In this document: in pieces, positions 8,906 to 18,438 of the stretch
How the letters are laid out: the number at the start of each line of letters is the position of its first letter
Position numbering within the stretch: the first letter of the stretch is position 1
DNA from: Streptomyces sp. Edi4
GTDB lineage: Bacteria > Actinomycetota > Actinomycetes > Streptomycetales > Streptomycetaceae
Direction of reading: 5' to 3'
Assembly: GCF_040253615.1 (NCBI RefSeq)
Contig: NZ_JBEJGY010000004.1
Span: 2,356,001 to 2,420,000 of the forward strand
Length of the DNA stretch: 64,000 bases
Notes under the pieces: model-generated
The model's input: only the letters and a program-made list of their open reading frames with translations
Databases searched by the model: none
Told to the model about the DNA's origin: nothing
Made by a program: the position numbers and the translations under genes

Positions 8906-9404
8906 CTGGTTCAAAGACTTCGAGCGGGAAGCTTTCCGACTGGAAACCCTGGACGATTACAGCCAGTCCGGCGGCGTGGATGCCTACCAGGCCTTCCTTG
9001 CCGGGAAACCTCAACCGGAGGAATACAAAACCGCCGGATGGGTCAGGACAGTAAGCGACGCGGTGCAGGCGGGAAAGCGCATCTACCGCGTACACGTGTT
9101 GGCACGTCCGCTGACCGACTATCTTCGGTTCGAGCTGTCGTGGGGCTACATTCGCAACATGGCTGCCGGAGAGGAGTTCTTCATCCTGGACACCACCAGC
9201 CAGGGGAACCCTGTCCCGGAAGCTCCCGACTTCTGGATGTTCGATGACCAGACGATTGGAGCCATGAAGTACGACGGTGAGGGTAAGTACCTCGGCGTCG
9301 ACTTCATCAGTGAAGACAAACGGCCGGAGTTCCGCCGGTACCGGGATACGGCGATGGCTTCGGCCGTTCCGTTCCCCGAGTGGTGGGCCCAGTACGGCGA
9401 GTGA
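8877..9404 (+). CDS. DUF6879-family protein
   Basis: 175 aa from GTG 8877 (VTTSSKSLGDWFKDFEREAFRLE), with AAAGG 6 bp upstream; the start lies inside the previous gene. Recognisable features are the N-terminal FEREAFRLETLDDY, RVHVLARPLTDYLRFELSWGY in the middle, and the aromatic FPEWWAQYGE end. Such proteins are nearly always encoded next to a helix-turn-helix regulator in actinomycetes, and their molecular function is not established. GTGA overlap with the regulator (9401-9404) implies fixed stoichiometry. Lower GC than the surroundings suggests that the cluster was acquired. Confidence 0.85.
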   Translation: MTTSSKSLGDWFKDFEREAFRLETLDDYSQSGGVDAYQAFLAGKPQPEEYKTAGWVRTVSDAVQAGKRIYRVHVLARPLTDYLRFELSWGYIRNMAAGEEFFILDTTSQGNPVPEAPDFWMFDDQTIGAMKYDGEGKYLGVDFISEDKRPEFRRYRDTAMASAVPFPEWWAQYGE

Positions 9405-10231
9405 ACAGATCGAGTCTCGGTTCTGCGCTACGGGCGCTGCGCGAGTCCTCCGGGATGGAGGCCAAGGCAGTGGCTCGTAGCGCCGCCATGTCCAGGTCCA
9501 AACTGTCCAAGATCGAGAACGGCAACACGTCTCCGAGCGTCACTGACGTGGACTGCATCCTCACCGCGCTGGCTGTTTCAAAAGAGGTCAAGGCCGAGTA
9601 CATGGCTGCCGCGCGAGCAGCAGCGACAGAGACGACCACCTGGCGCCTGATCCGACGACTGGGGTACAACCGAAAGCAACAACAGATTCAGGCTCTGGAA
9701 TCTCAGACTCACCTATTCCGCCTGTTTCAGCCGTCACTGATCCCAGGCCTCCTCCAGACACCGGAGTACATTCGAGCCGTCTTCGCGCGCAGGAACCTCA
9801 CCGAGGCGCAACTGGATCTCACGATTAGCGCGAGGCTGGCACGGCAAGCCGCGCTTTATGATGTCGACAAGGAGTTTCGGTTCATCATTACGGAATCCGT
9901 GCTTCGCTGGCGGATTGTGGCCCCGCTATTGATGGTTGGACAGTTGGACAGGGTAATATCCGCATCCCGGCTCCCCAACGTGGATATTCGAGTGGTACCC
10001 CTGGCCGCCCCACAGGTGGACTTTCCGGGGCATTCGTTCTCCATCAAGGATGCGCGCACGGTGACCATCGAGACTGTCCACGCAGAGAGCGTGGTGACCG
10101 ATCCCCGGGATATAGCGCTCTACACGTCAAAGTTTGATGGATTCGCGCGTACCGCTGTTGCTGGGGGGGATATGCGGGAATTGATCGCTTCCATCCGGGA
10201 CGGCTTTTTGCGCGAACAGGAAACTCTCTAG
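9401..10231 (+). CDS. Helix-turn-helix (XRE) regulator with DUF5753-type C-terminal domain
   Basis: 276 aa from GTG 9401, coupled to the preceding stop (GTGA). Residues 1-70 are a Cro/C1-type HTH (GSALRALRESSG, SRSKLSKIENGNTSPS). The rest matches the DUF5753 (Scr1/WhiJ-like) domain: FQPSLIPGLLQTPEYIRAVF and ITESVLRWRI, with VDIRVVPL and HSFSI further on. WhiJ-like proteins in Streptomyces act with small DUF397 or anti-regulator partners to control development; here the partner would be DUF6879. A GTG at 9380 is in frame but disfavoured by the coupling. Likely autoregulatory through the palindrome at 8609-8626 (inference). Confidence 0.88.
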   Translation: MNRSSLGSALRALRESSGMEAKAVARSAAMSRSKLSKIENGNTSPSVTDVDCILTALAVSKEVKAEYMAAARAAATETTTWRLIRRLGYNRKQQQIQALESQTHLFRLFQPSLIPGLLQTPEYIRAVFARRNLTEAQLDLTISARLARQAALYDVDKEFRFIITESVLRWRIVAPLLMVGQLDRVISASRLPNVDIRVVPLAAPQVDFPGHSFSIKDARTVTIETVHAESVVTDPRDIALYTSKFDGFARTAVAGGDMRELIASIRDGFLREQETL

Positions 10232-10291
10232 GCGGCGGTCCGCGCCAGGCTGACACTTGTGCGGTGACGAGGACTCCGACGAGGGGAAGCC

Positions 10292-10504
10292 ATGACCAGT
10301 CCGCTCAAGTACCCGCGCCCGCCGGTGGAGTTGGCCGGGGCGGTGGAGGCGTATCTGTACGACTGTGCGCCGGCCGATGGGTGCGGGGTGTGCGCCGCGC
10401 TTGTGAGGGAGTTGGGTGAGGCCAAGGCGGCCGGGAAGTGGAGCGCGGCGTACGACGCTGCCGCGGAGGTCAGGAATCACCCGCACCCGAGGCGGGGGCG
10501 GTGA
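10292..10504 (+). CDS. Small cysteine-containing hypothetical protein
   Basis: 70 aa from ATG 10292, behind GACGAGGGGAAGCC. Sequence YLYDCAPADGCGVCAALVREL contains C-x5-C-x2-C, a possible metal or redox site. Proteins of this type commonly trail DUF5753-HTH regulators in streptomycetes (known association; no function). The last base of the stop overlaps the ATG of the next small gene, so the two are a unit. GC content returns to the chromosomal level here, unlike the three upstream genes. Confidence 0.65.
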   Translation: MTSPLKYPRPPVELAGAVEAYLYDCAPADGCGVCAALVRELGEAKAAGKWSAAYDAAAEVRNHPHPRRGR

Positions 10505-10737
10505 TGGAGATGCGGGAGTGGCGCGACGCCTGGGACCGCGCCCAGCACGCCACCGACGCGCTCAGGGAAGCCCTGGACGGGATGGGGGCCGGTGCGACGC
10601 GCACGGCGCACTTGCGGCCCACGGTGAGCCGCAAGGGGACGGCCTGGGTCGACGTGGGTCAGCTCCCGGCGTACCTGGCCGAGCGGGTCGCCGAGGTGAT
10701 CCGGGCCGGGAGCCTCGACCGCACCGGTCAGTCATGA
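10504..10737 (+). CDS. Small hypothetical protein coupled to the previous gene
   Basis: 77 aa from ATG 10504 (MEMREWRDAWDRAQHATDALREALDGMG), sharing a TGATG junction with the preceding gene; GTG 10501 is an alternative. Charged, probably helical, with a TAWVDVGQLPAYLAERVAEVIRAG tail. No domain is recognised. It ends just before a strong bidirectional terminator. It may be part of the same mobile regulatory cassette as the HTH protein. Confidence 0.6.
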   Translation: MEMREWRDAWDRAQHATDALREALDGMGAGATRTAHLRPTVSRKGTAWVDVGQLPAYLAERVAEVIRAGSLDRTGQS

Positions 10738-10765
10738 GCGGGCGTGCGACGTATAGCGCCGCGAA

Positions 10766-10792
10766 GGCCCCCCAAGGTGAAGTTGGGGGGCC
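10766..10792. terminator. Bidirectional terminator hairpin
   Basis: A perfect 10-bp inverted repeat GGCCCCCCAA / TTGGGGGGCC (10766-10775 and 10783-10792) with loop GGTGAAG lies between the convergent small-ORF cluster and the TerD gene. There is no T-tract, which is usual for Streptomyces. Confidence 0.85.
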
Positions 10793-10811
10793 TGTGGTCG
10801 GAGGGCCGGCC

Positions 10812-11387
10812 TCAGACGTTGACGCCGAAGTCCTGTGCGATGCCGCGCAGGCCCGACGCGTAACCCTGGCCGATGGCGCGGAACTTCCACTCCGCGCCGT
10901 TGCGGTACAGCTCGCCGAAGACCATCGCGGTCTCCGTCGAGGCGTCCTCGCTCAGGTCGTAGCGCGCCAGCTCGGAATTGTCCGCCTGGTTCACCACGCG
11001 GATGTAGGCGTTGCGCACCTGGCCGAAGGACTGCTGGCGGGACTCGGCCTCGTAGATCGAGACCGGAAAGACGATCTTGGCGACATCGGCCGGCACCGCG
11101 GCCAGGTTCACCTTGATGACCTCGTCGTCGCCCTCGCCCTCACCGGTGAGGTTGTCACCGGTGTGCTCGACCGAGCCGTCGGGGCTCTTGAGGTTGTTGA
11201 AGAACACGAAGTTCGAGTCGTTGGTGACCTTGCCCTGGTCGTTGGTCAGCAGGGCACTGGCATCCAGGTCGAAGTCACCCCCGGTGGTGGTGCGTGCGTC
11301 CCATCCCAGACCGACGATGACCGCGGTCAGGTTGGGGGCGGCCTTGGTCAGCGAGACGTTGCCGCCCTTGCTGAGGCTGACTCCCAC
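10812..11387 (-). CDS. terD: TerD-family protein
   Basis: 191 aa from GTG 11387, with GGGAGG 5 bp upstream. A canonical Ter[53 protein letters not shown] and [19 protein letters not shown]. It is a close paralogue of the TerD at 7705-8280, on the same strand and separated by the HTH/DUF6879 insert. Cytosolic Ca2+-binding-type stress protein. In the chromosomes of relatives this TerD sits beside a peroxiredoxin, a DUF3052 gene and aceE, exactly as here, so this copy is in the ancestral position. Confidence 0.93.
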   Translation of the reverse strand: MGVSLSKGGNVSLTKAAPNLTAVIVGLGWDARTTTGGDFDLDASALLTNDQGKVTNDSNFVFFNNLKSPDGSVEHTGDNLTGEGEGDDEVIKVNLAAVPADVAKIVFPVSIYEAESRQQSFGQVRNAYIRVVNQADNSELARYDLSEDASTETAMVFGELYRNGAEWKFRAIGQGYASGLRGIAQDFGVNV

Positions 11388-11549
11388 GAGTCCTCCCAAT
11401 GGTGTGAGGGGCAAGCTGGGTCAGCGTCCCCGTCGTGCGTTGGCATCGGATCAACGAATGGATCCTAGTGACCGGTTCCCGGGTCAGACAGACGATTCGG
11501 CCGAACGACGCATCAGGTGTCGCCCGGCCGGTCCGGCGGCGCCGCGCGC

Positions 11550-12008
11550 TCAGATGGTGTCGAGCGCCTTGAGGTAGTCGTTCAGGTCGCGTGCGTCCGG
11601 AAGGCCGTTCACCACGCTCCAGCGGACCACACCTTCCTTGTCGATGACGAAGGTGCCGCGCACCGCGCAGCCCTTGTCCTCGTCGAAGACGCCGTACGCG
11701 CGGCTGACCTCGCCGTGCGGCCAGAAGTCGGAGACCAGCGGGTACTCCAGGCCCTCCTGCTCGGCGAAGACGCGCAGGGTGTGGATGGAGTCGTTGGAGA
11801 CGGCGAGCAGCTGGGTGTCGTCGTTGACGAACTTCGGCAGGTTGTCGCGCAGTTCGCACAGCTCGCCCGTGCAGACGCCGGTGAAGGCGAACGGGTAGAA
11901 GAGCAGCACCACGTTCTTCTCACCGCGGAAGTCGCTGAGCTTCACGGTCCTGCCGTGGTTGTCCTTGAGCTCGAACTCCGGGGCCTTGGTGCCGACCTCG
12001 ATAGCCAT
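11550..12008 (-). CDS. Peroxiredoxin (AhpE/BCP-like)
   Basis: 152 aa from ATG 12008, with GGGAAGG upstream. Thioredoxin fold; the peroxidatic Cys46 lies in [15 protein letters not shown], with Cys51 nearby as a possible resolving residue. PxxxT/SxxC is replaced by the FTGVC form typical of AhpE-like enzymes. It reduces hydrogen or organic peroxides in the cytosol, using thioredoxin- or mycothiol-dependent partners. It lies between TerD and DUF3052, all on the minus strand, consistent with oxidative-stress function. Confidence 0.92.
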   Translation of the reverse strand: MAIEVGTKAPEFELKDNHGRTVKLSDFRGEKNVVLLFYPFAFTGVCTGELCELRDNLPKFVNDDTQLLAVSNDSIHTLRVFAEQEGLEYPLVSDFWPHGEVSRAYGVFDEDKGCAVRGTFVIDKEGVVRWSVVNGLPDARDLNDYLKALDTI

Positions 12009-12070
12009 CAAAACGCCTTCCCTTCACTGGGCCGATCTGGTGACACCCACCCTACGCACCCCGCCACGCC

Positions 12071-12106
12071 AAGGGCCCCCTCGGGCAACAGCCTGAGGGG
12101 GCCCTT
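12071..12106 (-). terminator. Terminator after the DUF3052 gene
   Basis: Perfect 12-bp arms AAGGGCCCCCTC / GAGGGGGCCCTT (12071-12082, 12095-12106) extend inward by four more pairs to a tetraloop AACA. It lies 17 bp beyond the DUF3052 stop and upstream of the peroxiredoxin gene, so it separates the two transcription units. Confidence 0.85.
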
Positions 12107-12122
12107 GGGGCGTGAGGAGGGA

Positions 12123-12545
12123 TCAGCGCTTGCCGGACTTCAGGCGGGTGCCCGACCAGTCCTTGGCGACGCTGACGCTCTTGGCCGGCGACAGGCCGGC
12201 GGTCTGCGCCGCGTCCTGGATGTCGCTGGGCTCGATGTATCCGTCCCGGCCGGTCTTCGGGCTCAGCAGCCAGATGGTGCCGGCGTCCTCCAGAAGACCG
12301 ATGGCGTCCACCAGCGCGTCCGTAAGGTCGCCGTCCTCGTCCCGGAACCACAACAGCACGACATCGGCTGTGTCGTCATAGTCCTCGTCGACGAGATCCT
12401 GGCCAATCAGGGACTCGATGCCCTCGCGGAGATCCTGGTCGACGTCGTCGTCGTAACCGATCTCCTGGACCACCTGTCCGGGCTCGAACCCCAGCCTCAT
12501 GGCCGGGTTGGTCCGCTCCTCCGCGTGGTCCGCGGTCGCGCTCAC
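12123..12545 (-). CDS. DUF3052 family protein
   Basis: 140 aa from GTG 12545, preceded by AGGAGGCAAGCC. Features: MRLGFEPGQVVQEIGYDDDVDQ, DVVLLWFRDEDGDLTDALVDAI, IWLLSPKTGRDGYIEPSDIQDAA and C-terminal GTRLKSGKR. The family is conserved in actinobacteria next to aceE; it is small, acidic and cytosolic, with no established biochemical role. Divergently transcribed from aceE across a 438-bp regulatory gap. Confidence 0.92.
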   Translation of the reverse strand: MSATADHAEERTNPAMRLGFEPGQVVQEIGYDDDVDQDLREGIESLIGQDLVDEDYDDTADVVLLWFRDEDGDLTDALVDAIGLLEDAGTIWLLSPKTGRDGYIEPSDIQDAAQTAGLSPAKSVSVAKDWSGTRLKSGKR

Positions 12546-12983
12546 GGCTTGCCTCCTGATCTTGATTCGGTAAGTTCTCCAGCCGCGCGCGTACGCGGGG
12601 CATGGGGCGTAGTCCACACGGGCGGGACGAATCTCGCAAGTACCCGGCACCCGAACCCGCCCTTCGGGGCCCAGTGTGGCCGTGTTCAGGGACATCCGCA
12701 TCCCCGCCGGTGATTCATCCCACACGCTTGGTCACTATTTGTTCCGTTCTGTTCCTCCGGGTACCCCTCTCGGGTTCGAACACCCTTCGGGAACGGATGG
12801 CCGGGTTGAGCGTAAGGTTGCGATTTGGCCCGACCCGTCCAGGCCCTGAGCCTACTTCCTGCTCCGGTGCCGGTTACCCCTCGGTTACCTCTCGGTAGAG
12901 ATGACGTTTGCGCCCCAGCGGTACACGATGGGATGCGGCGCACAATTGGCTGTCCCCGCATCCCCCGACAGTGAAGGAACAGC
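12546..12983. other. Divergent promoter region of DUF3052 gene and aceE
   Basis: 438 bp with no gene. The most distinctive piece is two copies of the 11-bp direct repeat CGGTTACC(C/T)CT (12871-12881, 12882-12892) plus a partial third (CGGTA), about 90 bp before the aceE start. Direct repeats of one helical turn are a common operator layout. Further left are T-rich GTTCC repeats around 12740-12760 and GTTC...GGAAC half sites near 12776-12796. Promoter hexamers are not obvious. Confidence 0.4.
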
Positions 12984-15713
12984 GTGGCTTCCGGATCCGA
13001 TCGCAACCCGATCATCATTGGCGGCCTGCCGAGCCAGGTCCCGGACTTCGATCCCGAAGAGACCCAGGAGTGGCTCGACTCCCTGGACGCCGCCGTCGAC
13101 GAACGCGGCCGGGAACGGGCCCGCTATCTGATGCTCCGGCTGATCGAGCGGGCGCGCGAGAAGCGCGTGGCCGTGCCCGAGATGCGCAGCTCGGACTATG
13201 TCAACACGATCGCCACCAAGGACGAGCCGTTCTTCCCCGGCAACGAGGAGATCGAGCGCAAGGTCCTCAACGCGACCCGCTGGAACGCGGCCGTGATGGT
13301 CTCCCGTGCGCAGCGCCCCGGCATCGGCGTCGGCGGCCACATCGCGACCTTCGCCTCCTCCGCCTCCCTGTACGACGTGGGCTTCAACCACTTCTTCCGC
13401 GGCAAGGAGGAGGACGGCGGCGACCAGATCTTCTTCCAGGGCCACGCCTCCCCCGGCATCTACGCCCGCGCCTACCTCCTCGACCGGCTCAGCGAGCAGC
13501 AGCTCGACGCCTTCCGCCAGGAGAAGTCGAAGGCCCCGCACGGGCTCTCCTCCTACCCGCACCCGCGGCTCATGCCGGACTTCTGGGAGTTCCCGACCGT
13601 CTCGATGGGCCTTGGCCCGCTCGGCGCGATCTACCAGGCGCGGATGAACCGTTACATGGAGGCGCGCGGCATCGCCGACACCTCCAACTCGCACGTGTGG
13701 GCCTTCCTCGGCGACGGCGAGATGGACGAGCCCGAGTCGCTTGGCCAGCTGTCCATCGCGGCCCGCGAGAACCTGGACAACCTGACCTTCGTCGTCAACT
13801 GCAACCTCCAGCGCCTCGACGGCCCGGTGCGCGGCAACGGCAAGATCATCCAGGAGCTGGAGTCGCAGTTCCGCGGCGCCGGATGGAACGTCATCAAGCT
13901 GATCTGGGACCGCAGTTGGGACCCGCTGCTCGCCCAGGACCGCGACGGCATCCTGGTCAACAAGATGAACACCACGCCGGACGGCCAGTTCCAGACCTAC
14001 GCCACCGAGACCGGCGCCTACATCCGTGAGCACTTCTTCGGCGACGACCACCGACTGCGGGCCATGGTCGAGGGCATGACCGACCAGCAGATCCTGCACC
14101 TCGGGCGCGGCGGCCACGACCACAAGAAGATCTTCGCGGCGTTCGCGGCGGCCAAGGCGCACAAGGGCCAGCCGACCGTGATCCTTGCCCACACCGTCAA
14201 GGGCTGGACGCTCGGGCCCAACTTCGAGGGCCGCAACGCGACCCACCAGATGAAGAAGCTGACGGTCGACGACCTCAAGGGCTTCCGGGACCGGCTGCAC
14301 ATCCCGATCACGGACAAGGAGCTGGAGGGCGGCGCGCCGCCGTACTACCACCCCGGACGCAAGTCCGAGGAGATCCAGTACATGCACGACCGCCGGCTCG
14401 GGCTCGGTGGCTATGTGCCGACGCGCGTGGTGCGCGCCAAGCCGCTTCCGCTGCCCGAGGACAAGACGTACGCGGCCGCCAAGAAGGGTTCGGGCCAGCA
14501 GTCGATCGCCACGACGATGGCGTTCGTGCGCATCCTGAAGGACCTGATGCGGGACAAGGAGATCGGCAGGCGCTTCGTGCTGATCGCGCCCGACGAGTAC
14601 CGCACCTTCGGCATGGACGCGTTCTTCCCGAGCGCCAAGATCTACAACCCGCTGGGTCAGCAGTACGAGGCGGTCGACCGCGAACTCCTGCTCGCCTACA
14701 AGGAGTCGCCCACGGGCCAGATGCTGCACGACGGCATCTCCGAGGCGGGCTGCACGGCGTCCCTGATCGCCGCGGGTTCGGCGTACGCCACGCACGGCGA
14801 GCCGCTGATCCCGGTGTACGTCTTCTACTCGATGTTCGGTTTCCAGCGCACCGGCGACCAGTTCTGGCAGATGGCCGACCAGTTGGCGCGCGGATTCGTC
14901 CTCGGCGCGACCGCCGGACGTACGACGCTGACCGGCGAGGGGTTGCAGCACGCCGACGGGCACTCGCACCTGCTGGCCTCGACCAACCCGGCCTGTGTCG
15001 CCTACGACCCGGCGTACGGCTACGAGATCGCGCACATCGTCAAGGACGGTCTGCGCCGGATGTACGGGCCCGAGAGTGAGGACGTCTTCTACTACCTCAC
15101 GGTCTACAACGAGCCGATCCAGCACCCGGCCGAGCCGTCGGACGTCGACGTGGACGGCATCCTCAAGGGCATCCACCGCGTCGCCCCCGGTGCGTCGGGC
15201 GCCATCCCGGCGCAGATCATGGCGTCCGGTGTCGCCGTGCCCTGGGCCATCGAGGCGCAGCGGATCCTCGCCGAGGAGTGGAACGTACGAGCCGACGTCT
15301 GGTCGGCGACGTCCTGGAACGAGCTGCGCCGTGACGCCGTCGAGGTGGAGGAGCACAACCTGCTGCACCCCGAGGAGGAGCAGCGCGTCCCGTACGTCAC
15401 GCGCAAGCTCCAGGGCGCGCAGGGGCCCTTCGTGGCCGTCTCCGACTGGATGCGGGCCGTGCCCGACCAGATCGCGCGCTGGGTTCCCGGCACGTACCAG
15501 TCGCTCGGCGCGGACGGGTTCGGCTTCGCGGACACGCGGGGTGCGGCGCGGCGCTTCTTCCACATCGACGCGCAGTCGATCGTGCTGGCCGTGCTCACGG
15601 AGCTGGCCCGGGAGGGGAAGGTCGACCGGTCGGCGCTCAAGCAGGCGGTCGACCGGTACCGGTTGCTGGATGTGAGTGCGGCTGAGCCGGGGGCGGCAGG
15701 GGGCGACGCGTAA
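12984..15713 (+). CDS. aceE: Pyruvate dehydrogenase E1 component, homodimeric type
   Basis: 909 aa from GTG 12984, with AAGGA 5 bp upstream. Full length for the E. coli-type homodimeric E1. The thiamine-diphosphate motif [10 protein letters not shown]...[13 protein letters not shown] lies near residues 248-290; [33 protein letters not shown] and the C-terminal [14 protein letters not shown] are family signatures. The enzyme decarboxylates pyruvate and reductively acetylates the lipoyl groups of E2, feeding acetyl-CoA to the TCA cycle and, in this window, to the fatty-acid operon. Monocistronic; E2 and E3 are not nearby. Confidence 0.98.
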   Translation: MASGSDRNPIIIGGLPSQVPDFDPEETQEWLDSLDAAVDERGRERARYLMLRLIERAREKRVAVPEMRSSDYVNTIATKDEPFFPGNEEIERKVLNATRWNAAVMVSRAQRPGIGVGGHIATFASSASLYDVGFNHFFRGKEEDGGDQIFFQGHASPGIYARAYLLDRLSEQQLDAFRQEKSKAPHGLSSYPHPRLMPDFWEFPTVSMGLGPLGAIYQARMNRYMEARGIADTSNSHVWAFLGDGEMDEPESLGQLSIAARENLDNLTFVVNCNLQRLDGPVRGNGKIIQELESQFRGAGWNVIKLIWDRSWDPLLAQDRDGILVNKMNTTPDGQFQTYATETGAYIREHFFGDDHRLRAMVEGMTDQQILHLGRGGHDHKKIFAAFAAAKAHKGQPTVILAHTVKGWTLGPNFEGRNATHQMKKLTVDDLKGFRDRLHIPITDKELEGGAPPYYHPGRKSEEIQYMHDRRLGLGGYVPTRVVRAKPLPLPEDKTYAAAKKGSGQQSIATTMAFVRILKDLMRDKEIGRRFVLIAPDEYRTFGMDAFFPSAKIYNPLGQQYEAVDRELLLAYKESPTGQMLHDGISEAGCTASLIAAGSAYATHGEPLIPVYVFYSMFGFQRTGDQFWQMADQLARGFVLGATAGRTTLTGEGLQHADGHSHLLASTNPACVAYDPAYGYEIAHIVKDGLRRMYGPESEDVFYYLTVYNEPIQHPAEPSDVDVDGILKGIHRVAPGASGAIPAQIMASGVAVPWAIEAQRILAEEWNVRADVWSATSWNELRRDAVEVEEHNLLHPEEEQRVPYVTRKLQGAQGPFVAVSDWMRAVPDQIARWVPGTYQSLGADGFGFADTRGAARRFFHIDAQSIVLAVLTELAREGKVDRSALKQAVDRYRLLDVSAAEPGAAGGDA

Positions 15714-15824
15714 GCGCTCCGCTGGGGTTGCGGGGTACGGATGCGGTGCGGTGGGCGCCGGCGGGGTTGCCCCCCGCCGGCCTCGCCCTGTCCGGATGGT
15801 CGCCTGTAGCCACGCGCGGCTGAT

Positions 15825-16175
15825 TGCGCAGTTCCCCGCGCCCCTTGAAGGGTCGGACCTCGGGTGCGGGTCCGTGGGTGATTGCTCGCGCCGTTCCCCG
15901 CGCCCCTTCAAGGGGCAGACTTCGGGTGCGGGCCCGTGCGTGGTTGCTCGCGCCGTTCCCCGCGCCCCTGGCGGGGTCGGTGCGGGCCCGCACATGCATG
16001 GTCAGCCCGTCCGGCGATTGAGGACGAGCGCCCTTTAGGCGCGAACGGGGTCTGGGGCGGAGCCCCAGGGGTTTTCCCTTTACCCCCGGAGGGTTTAGGG
16101 AAGGGGTGGGGAGGGGCACCCCGGGGTCTGGGGCGGAGCCCCGGGGGCCCGGGCGCGGGTAGGCCCGCCGCGTTC
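15825..16175. repeat. Streptomyces-type intergenic repeats (families A and B)
   Basis: The 507-bp gap after aceE holds no gene. Family A is about 70 bp, with core GTTCCCCGCGCCCC followed by a TTGAAGGG- or TTCAAGGG-like stretch and a GGGTGCGGG(T/C)CCGTG tail, in three tandem copies (about 15831, 15893, 15955). Family B, GTCAGCCCGTCCGGCG then TTGAGGACGAGCGCC then GCGCGAACGGGGTCTGG, lies at 16001-16069 and ends in the perfect hairpin CTGGGGC-GGA-GCCCCAG; a second such hairpin is near 16129-16150. The same two families recur at 45000-45450. They can fold stably and may act as terminators for aceE. Confidence 0.85.
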
Positions 16176-16220
16176 CCCGCGCCCCCGGAAGGAATTGCAC
16201 GGGGCGGCCACCCCGGACGC

Positions 16221-16502
16221 TCAGCCCACCAGCCAGATGATGGCCAGCACCGTATCGATCGCGCCCAGGATCAGGGCGACCCAGGCCGGCACCGCACCGG
16301 AGGCCCGGCGGCGCCCCATCGCCTCCCAGCCGCAGGCCATCGCCACCGGCCCCAGGACGATCGACAGGACGAAGAATCCCGCGACCGCGCAGACGAGCCC
16401 GATGATGCCCAGCGTCGCGCGGTCCGGCCCGGTCCGGGGCCACATGCGGTTCCGTGACCGGGGGGTCCTGCGCGTACGGCTCGTGTGTCCGAAGCCCGCC
16501 AT
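16221..16502 (-). CDS. Small DUF4190-like membrane protein
   Basis: 93 aa. GTG-ATG-ATG codons start at 16508, 16505 and 16502; the third is chosen because GGGAG then sits 5 nt before it. A basic N-terminus (RTRRTPRSRNRMW) is followed by two transmembrane helices, LGIIGLVCAVAGFFVLSIVLG and WVALILGAIDTVLAIIWLVG, separated by a short loop. This two-helix layout matches the DUF4190 family. No function is known; no clear operon partner. Confidence 0.78.
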   Translation of the reverse strand: MAGFGHTSRTRRTPRSRNRMWPRTGPDRATLGIIGLVCAVAGFFVLSIVLGPVAMACGWEAMGRRRASGAVPAWVALILGAIDTVLAIIWLVG

Positions 16503-16646
16503 CATCACTCCCTGAGGTTGTCGGCTCGGCCTCCACAGAACCGGGTACCACGCCTCGGCTCCCCCACACCCTGAACTCCCGTACCGAACAGGGGGATTGA
16601 GGGGACTGAGGCGCGCGGCGCCCGCCGGAACACCGAGCCGGCCCGG

Positions 16647-18245
16647 TCAGATGTGACCGGCGCCCGCACCCGCCTGCGCGTTCTCGCCGCGCTTGGTGAA
16701 CATCGCGACCGCCGCGGCGAGCACCGCCACGACCCCGGCGACGGTGAACGCGGCGCTCATGCCCGACACGAACGTGTCATGCGCGACGCCCGCGATCTTG
16801 GCAGCGATCTCCGGCGGCGTGCCCGGCTTGGTCGGGCCCATGCCGACCTCGACCGCCTTGGACAGGCCGGAGGAGTCCTTGGGGCTCAGGGGCGGGAGCT
16901 TGGCGGCGGCCCAGTTCTCGGGGAGCTTGGAGGTGACCTGCGAGGACATCACCGCGCCGAGCACGGCGGTGCCGAGCGAGCCGCCCACCTGCATGCCGGC
17001 CTGCTGGAGACCGCCCGCGACGCCGGACAGCTCCAGCGGCGCGTTGCCGACGATGACCTCGGTGGCGCCGACCATGACGGGGGCCAGGCCCATGCCGAGC
17101 AGCGCGAACCAGATCGACATGGTGGCGGTGCCCGTGCCGATGGTCAGCCGGGACATGCCGAACATGGCGACGGCGGTGCAGACCATGCCGCCGACCAGCG
17201 GGATACGCGGACCGAGCTTGGTGATCAGGATGCCCGCGACGGGCGAGGCGACGATCATCATGCCGGTCAGCGGCAGCAGGTGGAGCCCGCTATCGACGGC
17301 CGTCATGCCGTGCACGTTCTGAAGGTAGAAGGTGACGAAGAAGAGGCCGCCCATGAAGGCGAACGCCATGAGGATCATCAAGACGGTGCCCGCCGAGAGC
17401 GGGACGGAGCGGAACAGGCCGAGCGGGATCAGCGGTTCCTTGACCTTGGTCTCCCACAGCGCGAAGAGCACGAAGCAGATCACCGCGGCCGCGATGAACC
17501 CGAGGGTCTTCCCGCTGCCCCAGCCGTACTCCGAGCCCTTGATGAGGGCCCAGATCATGCAGAACATCGCGACCGAGAGGAGCAGGATGCCCAGGACGTC
17601 GAACGACTTCGGGGCGTTCTCCGCGCGGTGATCGCGCAGGATCAGCAGGCCGAGCACCAGCGCGATCGCGCCGACCGGCACGTTGATGAAGAACACGGAC
17701 TGCCAGCTGACGTGCTCGACGAGCACGCCGCCCAGGATCGGGCCGCCCGCCGTGGAGGCGCCGATGACCATGCCCCAGATGCCGATCGCCATGTTCAGCT
17801 TCTCGGCCGGGAAGGTGGCGCGCAGCAGACCGAGCGCGGCCGGCATCAGGAGCGCGCCGAACAGGCCCTGGAGCACGCGGAAGGCGATGACGAAGGTGAC
17901 GCTGTGGGACAGGCCGATGGCCCCGGACGCGGCCGCGAAGCCGACCACACCGATGAGGAAGGTCTGGCGGTGGCCGAAGCGGTCACCGAGCTTGCCCGCG
18001 GTGATCAGCGAGACGGCCAGGGCCAGCATGTAGCCGTTGGTGATCCATTGGACGTCCTGGAGCGAGGCGTCCAGGTCGTGCTGGATGGCCGGGTTCGCGA
18101 TGGCCACGATGGTGCCGTCGAGCGCGACCATCATCACGCCGATGGCCACGGCGAAGAGCGTCAGCCAGGGGTGGCCGCGCAGCCCCTTGGCCGGCGCCGG
18201 TATCTCATCCTGCGGCGCCTTTTCCACGGCGATATGACTAGTCAT
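16647..18245 (-). CDS. DHA2-family MFS drug exporter
   Basis: 532 aa with about 14 transmembrane segments. Motif A is present as GKLGDRFGHRQTF, motif C as GIWGMVIGASTAGGPILGG (proton antiport signature), and VALDGTIVAIANPAI in helix 1 is typical of EmrB/QacA proteins. It exports drugs or toxic metabolites in exchange for protons across the cytoplasmic membrane. ATG 18245 has no ribosome site but lies 7 bp after a TAGCCT -10 box, so the transcript is probably leaderless. Divergent from a TetR gene with an operator palindrome inside the promoter, so it is likely repressed by that TetR until ligand binds. Confidence 0.93.
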   Translation of the reverse strand: MTSHIAVEKAPQDEIPAPAKGLRGHPWLTLFAVAIGVMMVALDGTIVAIANPAIQHDLDASLQDVQWITNGYMLALAVSLITAGKLGDRFGHRQTFLIGVVGFAAASGAIGLSHSVTFVIAFRVLQGLFGALLMPAALGLLRATFPAEKLNMAIGIWGMVIGASTAGGPILGGVLVEHVSWQSVFFINVPVGAIALVLGLLILRDHRAENAPKSFDVLGILLLSVAMFCMIWALIKGSEYGWGSGKTLGFIAAAVICFVLFALWETKVKEPLIPLGLFRSVPLSAGTVLMILMAFAFMGGLFFVTFYLQNVHGMTAVDSGLHLLPLTGMMIVASPVAGILITKLGPRIPLVGGMVCTAVAMFGMSRLTIGTGTATMSIWFALLGMGLAPVMVGATEVIVGNAPLELSGVAGGLQQAGMQVGGSLGTAVLGAVMSSQVTSKLPENWAAAKLPPLSPKDSSGLSKAVEVGMGPTKPGTPPEIAAKIAGVAHDTFVSGMSAAFTVAGVVAVLAAAVAMFTKRGENAQAGAGAGHI

Positions 18246-18252
18246 GCGTTCG

Positions 18253-18282
18253 AGGCTAGTGTCAGCGGCTGACAGTTGACAA
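18253..18282 (-). promoter_or_regulatory. Promoter of the MFS exporter with embedded TetR-type operator
   Basis: On the minus strand TTGTCA (18282-18277), an 18-bp spacer and TAGCCT (18258-18253) end 7 bp before ATG 18245. The spacer contains the perfect palindrome TGTCAGC-C-GCTGACA (18260-18274), positioned to block RNA polymerase. A looser inverted repeat GCTGT-N10-ACAGC lies at 18302-18321 toward the TetR gene. Confidence 0.7.
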
Positions 18283-18438
18283 ACCATTTCACAAGTCGGT
18301 GGCTGTCACATGGCTCACAGCTAGACTGAGCGTGCCGAATACGGCCGGATATGACTGAGATTCGGCTGGAATGTGGTGGATATTTGGCCGGCATCCGGAC
18401 CGGCATGCGACTGGGACGCGACGAAAAGAGAACCTGAC

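Noticed and set aside
12885..15995. A 1036-codon open frame antisense to aceE
   Set aside because: It is the mirror of a high-GC gene: composition is Arg/Val/His/Asp-rich without any fold motif, whereas the sense strand encodes an intact E1 enzyme.
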